Positions 26,647 to 35,598 of a stretch of DNA of 64,000 nt are shown here, piece after piece. Numbering within the stretch: the first letter of the stretch is position 1; the number at the start of each line of letters is the position of its first letter. Position numbers and translations under genes: made by a program. The notes beneath the pieces were generated by a model. That model was not told the DNA's origin. It worked only from the letters and a program-made list of their open reading frames with translations, and made no database searches. This stretch comes from Eutrophocola salsuginis (GTDB taxonomy: Bacteria > Pseudomonadota > Gammaproteobacteria > Pseudomonadales > Pseudohongiellaceae), in assembly GCA_038147195.1 (NCBI GenBank), contig JAYQTB010000004.1:2170001-2234000 (forward strand), given 5' to 3'.

Positions 26647-27090
26647 TTGGCGGTTTTGCAAGGCGTCATTACTGCCGCACTTACCGTCATAGCAGTACAG
26701 GTACCAGCCCAGAATAACACTGAACTTTCGCATCTGGTTTTCGAGCCCGTACTCATCAACGTCATAGAACTAGACGATGATTTGCAGGTCGAGGAAATTA
26801 CCCACTTCCTAGGGCAAACATTACGCAAAGCAGCACAGAATACCTCTACAAGACTTTCATCGCAGAACAACAGCCCGAACTGGACGATCTCGAGTCAGAC
26901 CATCATCGATTACGAACTCAGAATCCACAGCTGGAAATCCAGGGTGGCCCTTACGAATACGGCTTAGGTCAGGAATTCGTCTCACTAGGCATGATTCACC
27001 AATCAATGAATGAACATCAAATGGCTCTAAATCATTTTGATAAGGCCCTGCACATTAATCGTGTAAACCTTGGCCTGTTCAACCTAGGAG
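26647..27090 (+). pseudogene. Remnant of a third TPR-tandem copy
   Basis: The N-terminal part from about 26647 (a TTG codon) reads QNNTELSHLVFEPVLINVIE, matching SELKNLFFDAVYVDD of copy 2, after a hydrophobic signal-like stretch. A frameshift near 26835 moves the match to another frame, where EYGLGQEFVSLGMIHQSMNE, HQMALNHFDKALHIN and RVNLGLFNLG follow the TPR unit of copies 1 and 2. Homology stops near 27090, immediately before the convergent molybdenum-enzyme gene, so roughly three quarters of the gene is missing. No intact frame remains. Confidence 0.8.
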
Positions 27091-27100
27091 CGAGACTTCT

Positions 27101-29461
27101 TTACACCAGTTTGTAGCCTGATTCGTACAGCGGCATCTTCCTGATGCGCTCACCAGTGGCGTTGTAGATTGCGTTAGTGACCGCAGCCAGTACGGGCGGC
27201 ATGGAAGGTTCGCCACCACCGGTCGGGGAGAACTCATCCGGCTGCAGGAAAGCCACTTCCAGCTCAGGTGCCTGCGGCATTCTCAGTAGTGGGTACTGGT
27301 GGAAGTTCTGCTGCTGGATCACGCCATTCTCGAAAGTGATCTTGGCGTTGAACAGCTGGCTGATGCCATCGATGATGCCACCCTCCATCTGATTTTCCGC
27401 ACCGCTGAGGTTATGGATGAAGCCGAAATCTGCAACTGCCCATACCTTGTGTACTTTCACTTCCTTGTTGGCGCTGACGCTGACGTCGGCAACCTGGGCC
27501 ACATAACCACTGTGGCAGAAGTAAAAGGAAAGGCCTTTGGCGCGACCCGGCTCACTAGCACCCTGTTCATACCCGGAAATACGGGCCACTTCGCTGATTA
27601 CGTTGGCGGCGCGGCCGGTATGCATGGACTGCGGGTTTTCCGCAATCGCCAGCCTGGGGTCGCCCAATGTATCCAGCATGAATTGTACATGGCTCTTGCC
27701 TGACGCTACCGCCAGTTCATGCATGAAGCTCTGGAAGCTGAAGGCGAAAGCGTTGGATGACGGCGCACGCATCGGGCCGGTTGGGATGGCATTGTGGAAC
27801 ATGGTCTGCGTCAGCTTCACATTGTCCGTAACATCCATTGGGAACACGCTCGGGTTGATGTCGGCACTGGTCATCGGTGCCTGGTCGTTACCGGTGGAGG
27901 TAATAAAGTGATCCTGCCACGCAACCAGATTGCCGCTGGCATCAAGACCGGCAGTGTAGGAGTGGAAGCCGCCCGGGCGGAAGTAGTCTCCGCTCATGTC
28001 GTCTTCGCGGGTCCACTGCAAAAGTATTGGGGTGCCCTGCATCCGGTTGGCGATAGCGACAACTTCGAACACGTAGTCGTTGGCCAGCTTACGACCGAAG
28101 CCGCCGCCGATTCGGGTCTGGTGCAGAACGACACGCTCCGCCGCTTCTTCAGCAGGAATGCCCAGCTGTACTGCAGAACCGGACTCGCCGCTCTGCGGAA
28201 TCTGTGCCGGGGCCCAGATCTCGACGTTGCCGTTTTCCACTTTCGCGGTGCAGGTTTCCGGCTCGAGCTGCGCATGGCTGACATAGGGATATTCGTAGAA
28301 GCTGGACAGCTTGGTTACGGCATTGGCAAGCGCCCCAGTCGCGTCGCCCTTGTCGGCGCTGACACGATTCGGCGGATTGCCTGGGCCAGCAAACTGGTTG
28401 ACCATCAGCGGCTCGCCGTCCTGGCCATGCAGGGCGTAGGCGCTGGCCACGAGATCGCTCCAGCTAGAAACTTCGGCATCGCTCAGATCCCATTCTACTT
28501 GCAGTTCACGCTTGGCCTTTATAGCAGCCCAGGTTGAATTGGCCACAACGGCCACGCCGGAAAAAATATCGCCGCCACCCGGGTTGAACATTTTCGGGTT
28601 ACCGAACTGGTCGATGATGAAGGCATCGACGACACCGGGCATGGACTTGATGTGGTCTTCGTTGAAGGATATCGCTTTACCACCAATCTGTGGACACTTG
28701 GTGTAGGTGGCGAACAGCATGCCGTCCAGGCGGGTGTCGGCACCGAACAGCGGCTTGCCTGTCACGATGTCATTATTGTCGACTCCAGTAAAACGACGAC
28801 CCAATAGTTTGAACTGGTCGCGGGTTTTCAGTGTCAGGGTCGCGGGATCCGGCACTGGCATGGTAGCGGCAAGCTCGGCGAATTCGCCGTAGCCCCACGA
28901 GCGACCCGAAGTAACATGCATCACCATGGTGTCGCTGGTGCTCAGCTCGGCCACGGGAATATTCAACTGCTGCGAGGCGGCAGCCAGGATCATGGCGCGT
29001 GCTGTTGCGCCGGCCTGACGCATGGCCATCCAGTTCATAGGTGTGGACAGGGAGCCACCGGCAAACTGGGCGCCATACTTGGTGGCGTCGATATCGGCCT
29101 GAACGACGTCAACATCTTCCCATGCACAATCCAGTTCTTCTGCGATGATCAGCGGAAGACCGGTCTTGATGCCCTGGCCACATTCCGGATTCTTAGAGAA
29201 CAGGTTGATACGGCCGTTGGGCTGGATCTGGACGTAAGGGCTCAACGTGCTGAGATCGGCTGCGCCGGCCTGTGCTCTCGCTTTCGGGCTGGAACCAAGG
29301 CCAAGGCCAAGTACCAGACCGCCACCGGCGATACCGGAAAGCTTGAAGAACTGGCGGCGACTGACATCGGGAATACCGACCTCAATATCGCGCTTGCCAG
29401 CCAGCTCCTGGAAAAAGTCGGGCAGTTCAGGAGTCAGATGATCGTTCTTAATAAATTTCAT
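27101..29461 (-). CDS. Molybdenum hydroxylase large subunit, isoquinoline 1-oxidoreductase beta type (IorB-like)
   Basis: A 786-residue molybdopterin-binding subunit of the xanthine dehydrogenase superfamily. An N-terminal twin-arginine-type signal is present: SRRQFFKLSGIAGGGLVLGL near residues 34-53, suggesting periplasmic export with its partner. Mo-cofactor regions include NPECGQGIKTGLPLIIAEEL, HQTRIGGGFGRKLANDY, PTGPMRAPSSNAFAF and the C-terminal TGGGEPSMPPVLAAVTNA with the catalytic-type GE. IorAB-type enzymes hydroxylate N-heterocycles or oxidise aldehydes, but the substrate here is unknown. It overlaps the small subunit gene by 4 bases. Confidence 0.93.
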   Translation of the reverse strand: MKFIKNDHLTPELPDFFQELAGKRDIEVGIPDVSRRQFFKLSGIAGGGLVLGLGLGSSPKARAQAGAADLSTLSPYVQIQPNGRINLFSKNPECGQGIKTGLPLIIAEELDCAWEDVDVVQADIDATKYGAQFAGGSLSTPMNWMAMRQAGATARAMILAAASQQLNIPVAELSTSDTMVMHVTSGRSWGYGEFAELAATMPVPDPATLTLKTRDQFKLLGRRFTGVDNNDIVTGKPLFGADTRLDGMLFATYTKCPQIGGKAISFNEDHIKSMPGVVDAFIIDQFGNPKMFNPGGGDIFSGVAVVANSTWAAIKAKRELQVEWDLSDAEVSSWSDLVASAYALHGQDGEPLMVNQFAGPGNPPNRVSADKGDATGALANAVTKLSSFYEYPYVSHAQLEPETCTAKVENGNVEIWAPAQIPQSGESGSAVQLGIPAEEAAERVVLHQTRIGGGFGRKLANDYVFEVVAIANRMQGTPILLQWTREDDMSGDYFRPGGFHSYTAGLDASGNLVAWQDHFITSTGNDQAPMTSADINPSVFPMDVTDNVKLTQTMFHNAIPTGPMRAPSSNAFAFSFQSFMHELAVASGKSHVQFMLDTLGDPRLAIAENPQSMHTGRAANVISEVARISGYEQGASEPGRAKGLSFYFCHSGYVAQVADVSVSANKEVKVHKVWAVADFGFIHNLSGAENQMEGGIIDGISQLFNAKITFENGVIQQQNFHQYPLLRMPQAPELEVAFLQPDEFSPTGGGEPSMPPVLAAVTNAIYNATGERIRKMPLYESGYKLV

Positions 29462-29964
29462 GCTGTCTCTCCTGTCCTAGCGGCATCGTAGAACGCAGTG
29501 CCATTCATCTTGTCGGCAGCATTGTGGATGGCCTGACGAATACGCGTGTAAGTGGCACAGCGACAGATATTACCTGACATGGCAGCATCGATCTCGGCAT
29601 CGCTCGGGTTGGGATTGTTGCGCAGCAGGGCCGTGGCGCTCATGATCTGGCCGGCCTGGCAGTAACCACACTGAGGTACGTCGATTTCGATCCACGCTTC
29701 CTGTACAGGAGTCAGGGTGCCGTCTGCCGCAGCGAGACCTTCGATTGTGGTGATTTGCTGGTCAGTAAGATTGCCAACCGGAATCTGGCAGGAGCGAACC
29801 GGTGCACCGTTCAGATGGACTGTGCACGCACCACATTGGGCGATACCACATCCGTATTTGGTGCCTACCAGACCGAGCTCATCACGCAGCACCCAAAGCA
29901 GCGGAGTGGAGGGATCGATCTCACCGATATCCATTGTCTGACCATTGATATTTAAAGTTGCCAT
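29458..29964 (-). CDS. (2Fe-2S) small subunit of molybdenum hydroxylase (IorA-like)
   Basis: A 168-residue electron-transfer subunit with two [2Fe-2S] sites: plant-type YGCGIAQCGACTVHLNG near residues 38-54, and the C-terminal helical site CGYCQAGQIMSATALL with NICRCATYTRIRQAI. It passes electrons from the Mo subunit encoded next to it to an external acceptor. No FAD subunit is present, as expected for the two-subunit IorAB type, which usually feeds a cytochrome. It has no signal peptide of its own, so export would be by hitch-hiking on IorB. Confidence 0.94.
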   Translation of the reverse strand: MATLNINGQTMDIGEIDPSTPLLWVLRDELGLVGTKYGCGIAQCGACTVHLNGAPVRSCQIPVGNLTDQQITTIEGLAAADGTLTPVQEAWIEIDVPQCGYCQAGQIMSATALLRNNPNPSDAEIDAAMSGNICRCATYTRIRQAIHNAADKMNGTAFYDAARTGETA

Positions 29965-30470
29965 AACAAATCCCTTAGTTTTTTAATTGCTTCGTAACTG
30001 AATTAGCAAGCCATTAATAGTAATTAGAAAAGTGATTCAAATTAAACCACCCTTTGCCAGGAATCAAGCAGTATCTGTCAGTGCTTCCGCTGACCACAAG
30101 GGTTGCGGGAAACCCCTGAAATTACCGGGGTTAGCCCAATAAGACAGGCGTCTTGAGGTTGCCAGGAAGTATAAAGCAAAGTCTAGATAAAAACCTTACC
30201 TGAAAGGGCCCGACCCCACTCCTCCGGAAGGGGCTAGATAGCATATGCCGGTATACTTTGCCGATACGGCAAGGACTGTCCGTCTGGCGAAAAACTTTCA
30301 CCGCAGGGCGGATTGAGTTGCAGGGCAGGTTGCCCAGATTCCCAATAACGGGGCAGGCAGGCCAGCCAGGCGCCGGCAGATTAGTAACCAGAGAGAGAAT
30401 ATATGGGATTAGTAAGCACTCACAACCTTTTATATATCGACAAACTGGGCTATAAAGCCGGAGTTGCCGA
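29965..30470. other. 506-bp intergenic region, no gene seen
   Basis: This lies between divergent iorA (minus) and plsC (plus), so it should hold both promoters. The part next to iorA (29975-30050) is AT-rich. A hairpin AACCCC-N10-GGGGTT sits at about 30111-30132, and another GC-rich pair CCCC/GGGG near 30212-30233. Frames across 30240-30400 are broken by stops and matched nothing I know. Confidence 0.5.
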
Positions 30471-31058
30471 ATGACCCTCAGCATCTTCACCACCCCAATC
30501 CTGACCCCCTGTCTGCGCCTGGTCGCCAATGGCTGGCTGAGGCTGACTGGCTGGCGGGTCAACGCCCCGAACGTCCCGGCACCCCCATTCCTGTTCATCG
30601 GCGCACCCCATACCAGCAATTGGGATTTCATGTTACTCCTTGCCGGCATCTTGCACCTGGGCCTGGATGTACGGTGGATGGGCAAGCACACCCTGTTCCC
30701 GAGGGGCCTGGGCTGGTTCATGCGCTGGCTGGGTGGAATTCCTGTGAACAGAACAAAAGCCCATAACATGGTGCCCCGCATGGCATCCATGCTGCGCGAA
30801 CACCCGGAAACCATCCTGTGCGTGCCGCCGGAAGGCACACGCAGTAAGGTCCGGGAATGGAAAACCGGATTTTACCACATTGCCGAGCAGGCGGGGGTGC
30901 CCATCCTGATGGCTGCCATCGACGCCGAGCACCGGCAGCTCTTGATGCTGGGGCAGTTCCCCCCCAGCGGAGACATCGACCAGGACATGGTGAAAATCCG
31001 GGAGCTCTACCGGCCATTCCGCGGACTGAAGCCTGAAAACACCGCCGACCCGCTCTGA
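30471..31058 (+). CDS. PlsC-like 1-acyl-sn-glycerol-3-phosphate acyltransferase family protein
   Basis: A 195-residue acyltransferase of the LPLAT superfamily. The HxxxxD motif is in APHTSNWDFMLL (H-T-S-N-W-D), followed by the substrate block MGKHTLFPRGLGWFMRWLGG with IPVNR and the VPPEGTRSKVREWKTGFYHI block. This GTRS version with HTSNWD is common in a small acyltransferase subgroup in marine gammaproteobacteria. It could acylate a phospholipid precursor or a lipid-like product; the substrate is unknown. It is convergent with tag, 6 bases apart. Confidence 0.88.
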   Translation: MTLSIFTTPILTPCLRLVANGWLRLTGWRVNAPNVPAPPFLFIGAPHTSNWDFMLLLAGILHLGLDVRWMGKHTLFPRGLGWFMRWLGGIPVNRTKAHNMVPRMASMLREHPETILCVPPEGTRSKVREWKTGFYHIAEQAGVPILMAAIDAEHRQLLMLGQFPPSGDIDQDMVKIRELYRPFRGLKPENTADPL

Positions 31059-31064
31059 GCTGGT

Positions 31065-31643
31065 TTACTGGCCGAGCTTTTTCACTTCGTGATAACGGAA
31101 GCAGTCAGTAGTGTGGTCATTAACCATGCCGGTCGCCTGCATCAGGGCGTACACGATGGTCGGGCCGACAAAGGTGAAGCCACGCTTTTTCAGGTCTTTC
31201 GAGAGGGCCTCGGCCAGGTCGGTCTTGGCGGGAATGTCCTTGTGCTGCCTGCGTGAATTCTGAATCGGTTTGTGGTCAACGAAGCCCCAGATGTACTTGT
31301 TATATGTACCAAATTCATCTCGTACCCGGATGAAGGCCCGGGCATTGGTCACGGCCGCGTTTAGTTTCAGGAGGTTGCGGATGATGCCGGGATTGTTCAT
31401 GAGTTTTTCGATTTTTGCGGGGGTGTATTTCGCCACCCTGTTAAAATCGAAGTTGTCGAAGGCGTCCCGGAAGGCATCGCGCTTCTTCAGGATAGTGATC
31501 CAGCTGAGCCCGGCCTGCATACCTTCCAGAATAAGGAACTCAAACAGCTTCCTGTCGTTATGCAGGGGGACGCCCCATTCCCTGTCGTGGTAGCTGTGGT
31601 AAACAGGATCGCTGCCTGACCAGATGCATCGTTTGATGACCAC
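31065..31643 (-). CDS. tag: DNA-3-methyladenine glycosylase I
   Basis: Removes 3-methyladenine from alkylated DNA. Family blocks are KRCIWSGSDPVYHSYHDREW near the start (Cys and His zinc ligands), FEFLILEGMQAGLSWITIL, NPGIIRNLLKLNA and the C-terminal GFTFVGPTIVYALMQATGMV with a DHTTDCFRY zinc-site tail. I chose the GTG at 31643, which has AAGGAG 7 bases upstream, over an upstream TTG at 31676 that would add 11 unconserved residues. It is 192 residues, close to the usual length. Confidence 0.93.
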   Translation of the reverse strand: MVIKRCIWSGSDPVYHSYHDREWGVPLHNDRKLFEFLILEGMQAGLSWITILKKRDAFRDAFDNFDFNRVAKYTPAKIEKLMNNPGIIRNLLKLNAAVTNARAFIRVRDEFGTYNKYIWGFVDHKPIQNSRRQHKDIPAKTDLAEALSKDLKKRGFTFVGPTIVYALMQATGMVNDHTTDCFRYHEVKKLGQ

Positions 31644-31700
31644 TGTTTTTCTCCTTGTGCAGGGATTGCCCCGCAAAACGGAGCATCATACCAGCCAGTT

Positions 31701-32687
31701 TCAAACTGGTTCGATACGTCGCAGGTGGCGCAGCACAGACAGCCAGGCACCTGAGAGACCCAGGGCACCTGCAACCACCAACAATAAAAGCAGATCACTG
31801 ATGGTCAGCCCTGACAGTGTGAAATCACTGTCGTAAAGCGCCATGAGACGTGCGAAAGGCCCGGACACCAGGAAAAATGCCATTAGCGCGAGAATGGCCG
31901 CGATCAGTCCACCGCCGACACCTAACCAGATGCCGGTGTAGAGAAAGGGGCGTGACACGTAGGCATCCGTACCACCCACCAGCTTCACCACCAGGATTTC
32001 ATCACGCCGGTTTTCTATGGCAAGTCGCACGGTATTACCGATGGCAAGCACCACGCCCAAGGCCAGCAGGGTGGCAAGACCAACGGTGAACCGTTGGGCC
32101 AGGTTGATAATGGCATACAGGCGCTGCAACCATTCCAGGTCGACCTGGGCGGCGACCACCTGCGGCATTGCTTCCATCTGTGCGGCTAGTTGCCTGATAT
32201 CCGTGGCCAATCCCGATGCCGGGCGTACGATAATCAGGGCCGGCAATGGATTTTCATCGAGACCGTCGAGGGCATTGCCGAACCCCGAAACATCCTGGAA
32301 TTCGGCCAGTGCTTCGTCGGCACTGACGAGCGTGACACTAACTACTCCAGCCATGCCCTCAATATCCCTGCCAACCGCTTCCAGTTCATCGCGGCTGATA
32401 TCGACCTGCATGAACAGGGAAATATTGCCTGCTTCTTCCAGGCTGGTATTGAGCTGGCGAAAATTCTGCAGGAACAGCATCAGGCACAGCGGCAACGCCA
32501 TGGCGATGCCGATCACCGCCCAGGTGAGCAGGCTCGAACCCGACTCCGCAAGCAGGCGTGACAGGCTGTCGACGGCAACGGCCTGGTGTTGCTGGAACCA
32601 GGGATTGCGGCTTTTACCTACCTGCTTTTTCGTTGGTGGCGCCGCCTCCTTTGCCGGTTTACTCCTGGCGGCAGGTTTACGCCTCAT
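31701..32687 (-). CDS. ftsX: Cell division protein FtsX
   Basis: The membrane subunit of the FtsEX complex, which couples ATP hydrolysis by FtsE to activation of peptidoglycan hydrolases at the septum. It is 328 residues: a charged cytoplasmic N-terminus (RRKPAARSKPAKEAAPPTKK), TM1 near residues 55-75 (SLLTWAVIGIAMALPLCLML), a periplasmic loop, and three C-terminal membrane segments, ending ALGLSGAWLSVLRHL. Its start overlaps the ftsE stop by 4 bases. Confidence 0.95.
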   Translation of the reverse strand: MRRKPAARSKPAKEAAPPTKKQVGKSRNPWFQQHQAVAVDSLSRLLAESGSSLLTWAVIGIAMALPLCLMLFLQNFRQLNTSLEEAGNISLFMQVDISRDELEAVGRDIEGMAGVVSVTLVSADEALAEFQDVSGFGNALDGLDENPLPALIIVRPASGLATDIRQLAAQMEAMPQVVAAQVDLEWLQRLYAIINLAQRFTVGLATLLALGVVLAIGNTVRLAIENRRDEILVVKLVGGTDAYVSRPFLYTGIWLGVGGGLIAAILALMAFFLVSGPFARLMALYDSDFTLSGLTISDLLLLLVVAGALGLSGAWLSVLRHLRRIEPV

Positions 32688-33364
32688 GGCTGCCCCCTGA
32701 CGCTGCTGCCGTCATCCACTAGCCTGCCGTGGTCCAACTTGATGACACGATGTTTTTGGCGACTAATGAGTTCCAGGTCGTGTGTCGCCAATAGTACGCT
32801 GGTGCCGACCTGGCTGAACAGCTCAAACAGGTTCATGATTTCCGCGGACAGGTCCGGATCGAGATTGCCGGTTGGTTCATCGGCGAGGAGCAACACGGGC
32901 TTGTTCACCACGGCACGGGCAATGCCTACCCGCTGCTGCTCCCCACCCGACAGAGTAATGGGATTTTGGTTTTCCTTTTTTAAAAGTCCCACCTTGTCCA
33001 GTGCGGCCCGGACCCGGCGAGCGGCATCGTGGCTGTTATAGCCGGCAACCTGCAACGGCAAGGCGACGTTGTCGAACACGTTCCGATCGAACAGCAACTG
33101 ATGGTCCTGGAAAACAACGCCAATGTTGCGCCTGAAATACGGTAACTGGCGCCTGGACATCCTGCTCAGGTTCTGGCCATTGACGAACACCTGCCCTGCA
33201 CTGGCCCTCTCCATGAGCATGATGAGTTTCAATAGGGTGCTCTTGCCGGCGCCCGAGTGACCGGTCAGGAAGGCGAACTCGCCCTCGTCGAGCTGGAAAT
33301 CCACGCTCAGCAGCGCTTCATAACCGCCCGGGTAACGCTTGCTGACATTGTCGAAGCGAATCAT
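32684..33364 (-). CDS. ftsE: Cell division ATP-binding protein FtsE
   Basis: The ABC-type ATPase partner of FtsX. The start is ATG 33364 (MIRFDNVSKRYPGG); the open frame extends upstream into ftsY but without conservation. Walker A GHSGAGKSTLLKLIM, Q-loop in NIGVVFQDHQLL, signature LSGGEQQRVGIARAVV and Walker B LLLADEPTGNLDPDL are all intact. At 226 residues it is normal. The order ftsY-ftsE-ftsX is the usual gammaproteobacterial operon; ftsY ends 13 bases upstream. Confidence 0.96.
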   Translation of the reverse strand: MIRFDNVSKRYPGGYEALLSVDFQLDEGEFAFLTGHSGAGKSTLLKLIMLMERASAGQVFVNGQNLSRMSRRQLPYFRRNIGVVFQDHQLLFDRNVFDNVALPLQVAGYNSHDAARRVRAALDKVGLLKKENQNPITLSGGEQQRVGIARAVVNKPVLLLADEPTGNLDPDLSAEIMNLFELFSQVGTSVLLATHDLELISRQKHRVIKLDHGRLVDDGSSVRGQP

Positions 33365-33377
33365 TCGTTTGTAGGGG

Positions 33378-34382
33378 TTATTCCTGTTTCCAGTCAAACA
33401 GGGCGGCGACAAAATCCGTCGCCTTGAAGGGGCGCAGGTCATCGGCTTTCTCGCCGATGCCGATGAAGCGTATGGGCAGGCCAAAGTTCCTCGCTATGGC
33501 GAAGATCATGCCGCCCTTGGCAGTGCCGTCCAGCTTGGTCAGGGTGATGCCGGAAATATTGACGGCTTTGGAAAAGTTTTCCGCCTGACTGAGCCCGTTC
33601 TGGCCGGTTCCGGCATCGAGCACCAACATAATTTCCTGAGGAATGTCCTTGTCGAGCTTCTTCAATACGCGGATGACCTTTTCCAGTTCCTGCATCAGGT
33701 TGCTCTTGTTGTGCAGGCGGCCGGCCGTGTCGGCGATCAGAACATCCATCTTACGCGCGCGCGCAGATTCGTAGGCATCGTAAATGACCGAGGCGCTGTC
33801 TGCACCGGTATGCTGGGCGACAACCGGCACGTTGTTGCGCTCTCCCCAAGCCTGGAGCTGTTCCACTGCGGCTGCACGGAACGTATCGCCGGCGGCGAGC
33901 ATGACGGATTTTTTCTCGGCCTGAAATTTTCGAGCGAGCTTGCCAATGGTTGTGGTCTTGCCTACACCATTTACACCCACCATGAGAATGACAAAGGGTT
34001 TGCCCGGTGCGGAACTGATCTCCAGGGACTTTTCACAGGGCAATAAAATAGCTTCGAGCTTCTTCTGAAGAGCTTCATACAGCGCCTCGGGATCCTTCAG
34101 CTGGTTACGCTTCAGGCTGGCTGTGAGATCGTCGATGATGGCGGTGGTAGCCTCAATGCCTACATCCGCCACCAGCAACAGGCTTTCCAGTTCCTCCATA
34201 AGCGCTTCATCTATGACTTTCCTGCCGACAACCAGGGTGGCTAGGCCATCGCCGAAGTTGCTGCGAGTTTTTTGTAAACCTGCCTTTAGCCGGGTGAAAA
34301 GGGATTGTTTGGAGGCTTCCTGAGGCTGTTCTTCGGGACGGCTTCCATCCCTGCTTTTATCTTTCTTGCCAAATCCGAACAT
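33378..34382 (-). CDS. ftsY: Signal recognition particle receptor FtsY
   Basis: The SRP receptor GTPase, which docks ribosome-SRP complexes at the inner membrane. It has a short charged N-terminal A region (about 1-40, much shorter than in E. coli), then the NG domain. G1 is VGVNGVGKTTTIGKLARKF, G3 LIADTAGRLHNKSNLMQEL and G4 ITLTKLDGTAKGGMIF. At 334 residues it is a compact form. The ATG is preceded directly by eight C residues on its own strand, with no clear ribosome-binding site close by. Confidence 0.95.
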   Translation of the reverse strand: MFGFGKKDKSRDGSRPEEQPQEASKQSLFTRLKAGLQKTRSNFGDGLATLVVGRKVIDEALMEELESLLLVADVGIEATTAIIDDLTASLKRNQLKDPEALYEALQKKLEAILLPCEKSLEISSAPGKPFVILMVGVNGVGKTTTIGKLARKFQAEKKSVMLAAGDTFRAAAVEQLQAWGERNNVPVVAQHTGADSASVIYDAYESARARKMDVLIADTAGRLHNKSNLMQELEKVIRVLKKLDKDIPQEIMLVLDAGTGQNGLSQAENFSKAVNISGITLTKLDGTAKGGMIFAIARNFGLPIRFIGIGEKADDLRPFKATDFVAALFDWKQE

Positions 34383-34390
34383 GGGGGGGG
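34383..34390. repeat. Homopolymer C8/G8 tract abutting the ftsY start
   Basis: Eight consecutive G on the plus strand (C on the coding strand) touch the ftsY ATG. The tract occupies the spacer where a ribosome-binding site would have its gap. Such tracts are prone to slippage, which would alter spacing for translation but not the reading frame. Confidence 0.7.
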
Positions 34391-34544
34391 TGCTGCCAGA
34401 ATAAATAGCGTCGATCGAGGGTCGCTATGCTATCAGCCCCGTCTCTGCTATGCCACCGGAAATCTGGCACAATGCCCGCTATATCGGGCCTTGAGCCGAT
34501 TGTGTACGCTTTCCGTTTTGCACATCAATGCAGAAATAATTTAA

Positions 34545-35138
34545 ATGACCAATCATTCTACAAAAGGCGGAAATAGGGACCGTTTTCGCATCATCGGCGG
34601 GCAGTGGCGCAGCCGGCCGCTCGGCTTTCCCGGCGACGTCGAGGGACTGCGCCCGACCCCTGATCGCATTCGCGAGACCCTGTTTAACTGGCTACGTTTG
34701 AAAATCGGCGGCGCGCATTGCCTTGATCTTTTCGCAGGCAGCGGCGCATTGTCATTCGAAGCGTTGTCGCGCGGCGCCGCCTCGGTCAAAGCGCTCGACC
34801 TGTCGCCAAAGGTGATAGCCAGCCTGCGCGAGAACAGCAAATTGCTTTCCTGCGATATTTTTGATGTTGTTGGAACTGAGGCCATGCAGTGGTTGCGAAA
34901 GCAAACCGGTAATGAGCAATACGATGTTGTGTTTCTCGATCCGCCCTACAAGCTCGATTTGCTGCAGGACTGCCTTGACCTGTTGGCTGCCTGCAATCTT
35001 GTCAAAGCCGGCGGCTTCATATACCTGGAATCGGACCGCCCCATAGATTCGCTTGTTTTACCCAAAGTCTACGCACTGATAAGAAGCAAAAAGGCAGGAC
35101 AGGTTTTTTATGGTATATGCGAGAAGCAGATGAATTAG
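34545..35138 (+). CDS. rsmD: 16S rRNA (guanine(966)-N(2))-methyltransferase
   Basis: Methylates G966 of 16S rRNA in the small subunit. It is 197 residues. Markers are the N-terminal RIIGGQWRSRPLGFP, RPTPDRIRETLFNWL, the SAM loop CLDLFAGSGALSFEALSRGA and the catalytic DPPY in VVFLDPPYKLD. Divergent from ftsY, the conserved gammaproteobacterial arrangement. Confidence 0.96.
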   Translation: MTNHSTKGGNRDRFRIIGGQWRSRPLGFPGDVEGLRPTPDRIRETLFNWLRLKIGGAHCLDLFAGSGALSFEALSRGAASVKALDLSPKVIASLRENSKLLSCDIFDVVGTEAMQWLRKQTGNEQYDVVFLDPPYKLDLLQDCLDLLAACNLVKAGGFIYLESDRPIDSLVLPKVYALIRSKKAGQVFYGICEKQMN

Positions 35139-35598
35139 TAAATCCGCTTCAATGCAGCAGTTACGGCGATACCTGCTTCTCTCCGATTTGACTATCACAA
35201 CAAAGTCATAATCACCACGTTCGCGCACTAAGATGTCAATCTGAAACTTTTTCTCGAGGCCTTCTCCAATTACCAAGAAGAGCTGAGATATCTGCTTGAT
35301 TTCCAGTTATATAACAAATTTGTGGACCTTAGGCCCATCACCAGCATCAACATGTCGGCAGCGGAGTTAAGGAGTTTGGTAATTTCACCATGGCTGCAGA
35401 CGAGCACGAGACTGTCACTCTCATTGCGTTGCTGGTCGATTCCAAAGCCGGCCTTTACGCTGACCAAGGTCTATAAAACCTTCTGCAACCTGTCTTCGGG
35501 CTCAAAAAATCAGCTTAGGGTTTTCGCAGATTCGAAGAGGACATGCAATGGCTGGCACCGAAGCAGAAACACCAAGCAAGCCCGCCTGACAAGCATAC
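35139..35598. other. 460-bp intergenic region, no supported gene
   Basis: Between rsmD and the convergent RidA gene. Both strands are broken by stops. A plus-strand frame of 98 codons (35322-35618) has no recognisable content and runs into ridA. A minus-strand stretch (VKAGFGIDQQRNESD, then LLNSAADMLMLVMGLRSTN) has a faint resemblance to the end of a GGDEF domain, too weak to call. The region may hold another worn-out gene. Confidence 0.4.

Noticed and set aside
26420..26692. Independent small gene after TPR copy 2
   Set aside because: Its first part is the displaced C-terminus of TPR copy 2 (MRPLFVAGETVTQSDIRYD aligns with the copy 1 tail); the rest is read-through.
27794..28537. Plus-strand 247-codon frame opposite iorB
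   Set aside because: The minus-strand IorB protein has clear molybdenum-enzyme motifs throughout this interval. The plus frame matches nothing.
30131..30838. Minus-strand 235-codon frame spanning the iorA-plsC spacer and the start of plsC
   Set aside because: Half lies antisense to PlsC, which has HTSNWD and PPEGTR motifs; the frame's protein is low in recognisable content and rich in Pro, Arg and Cys.
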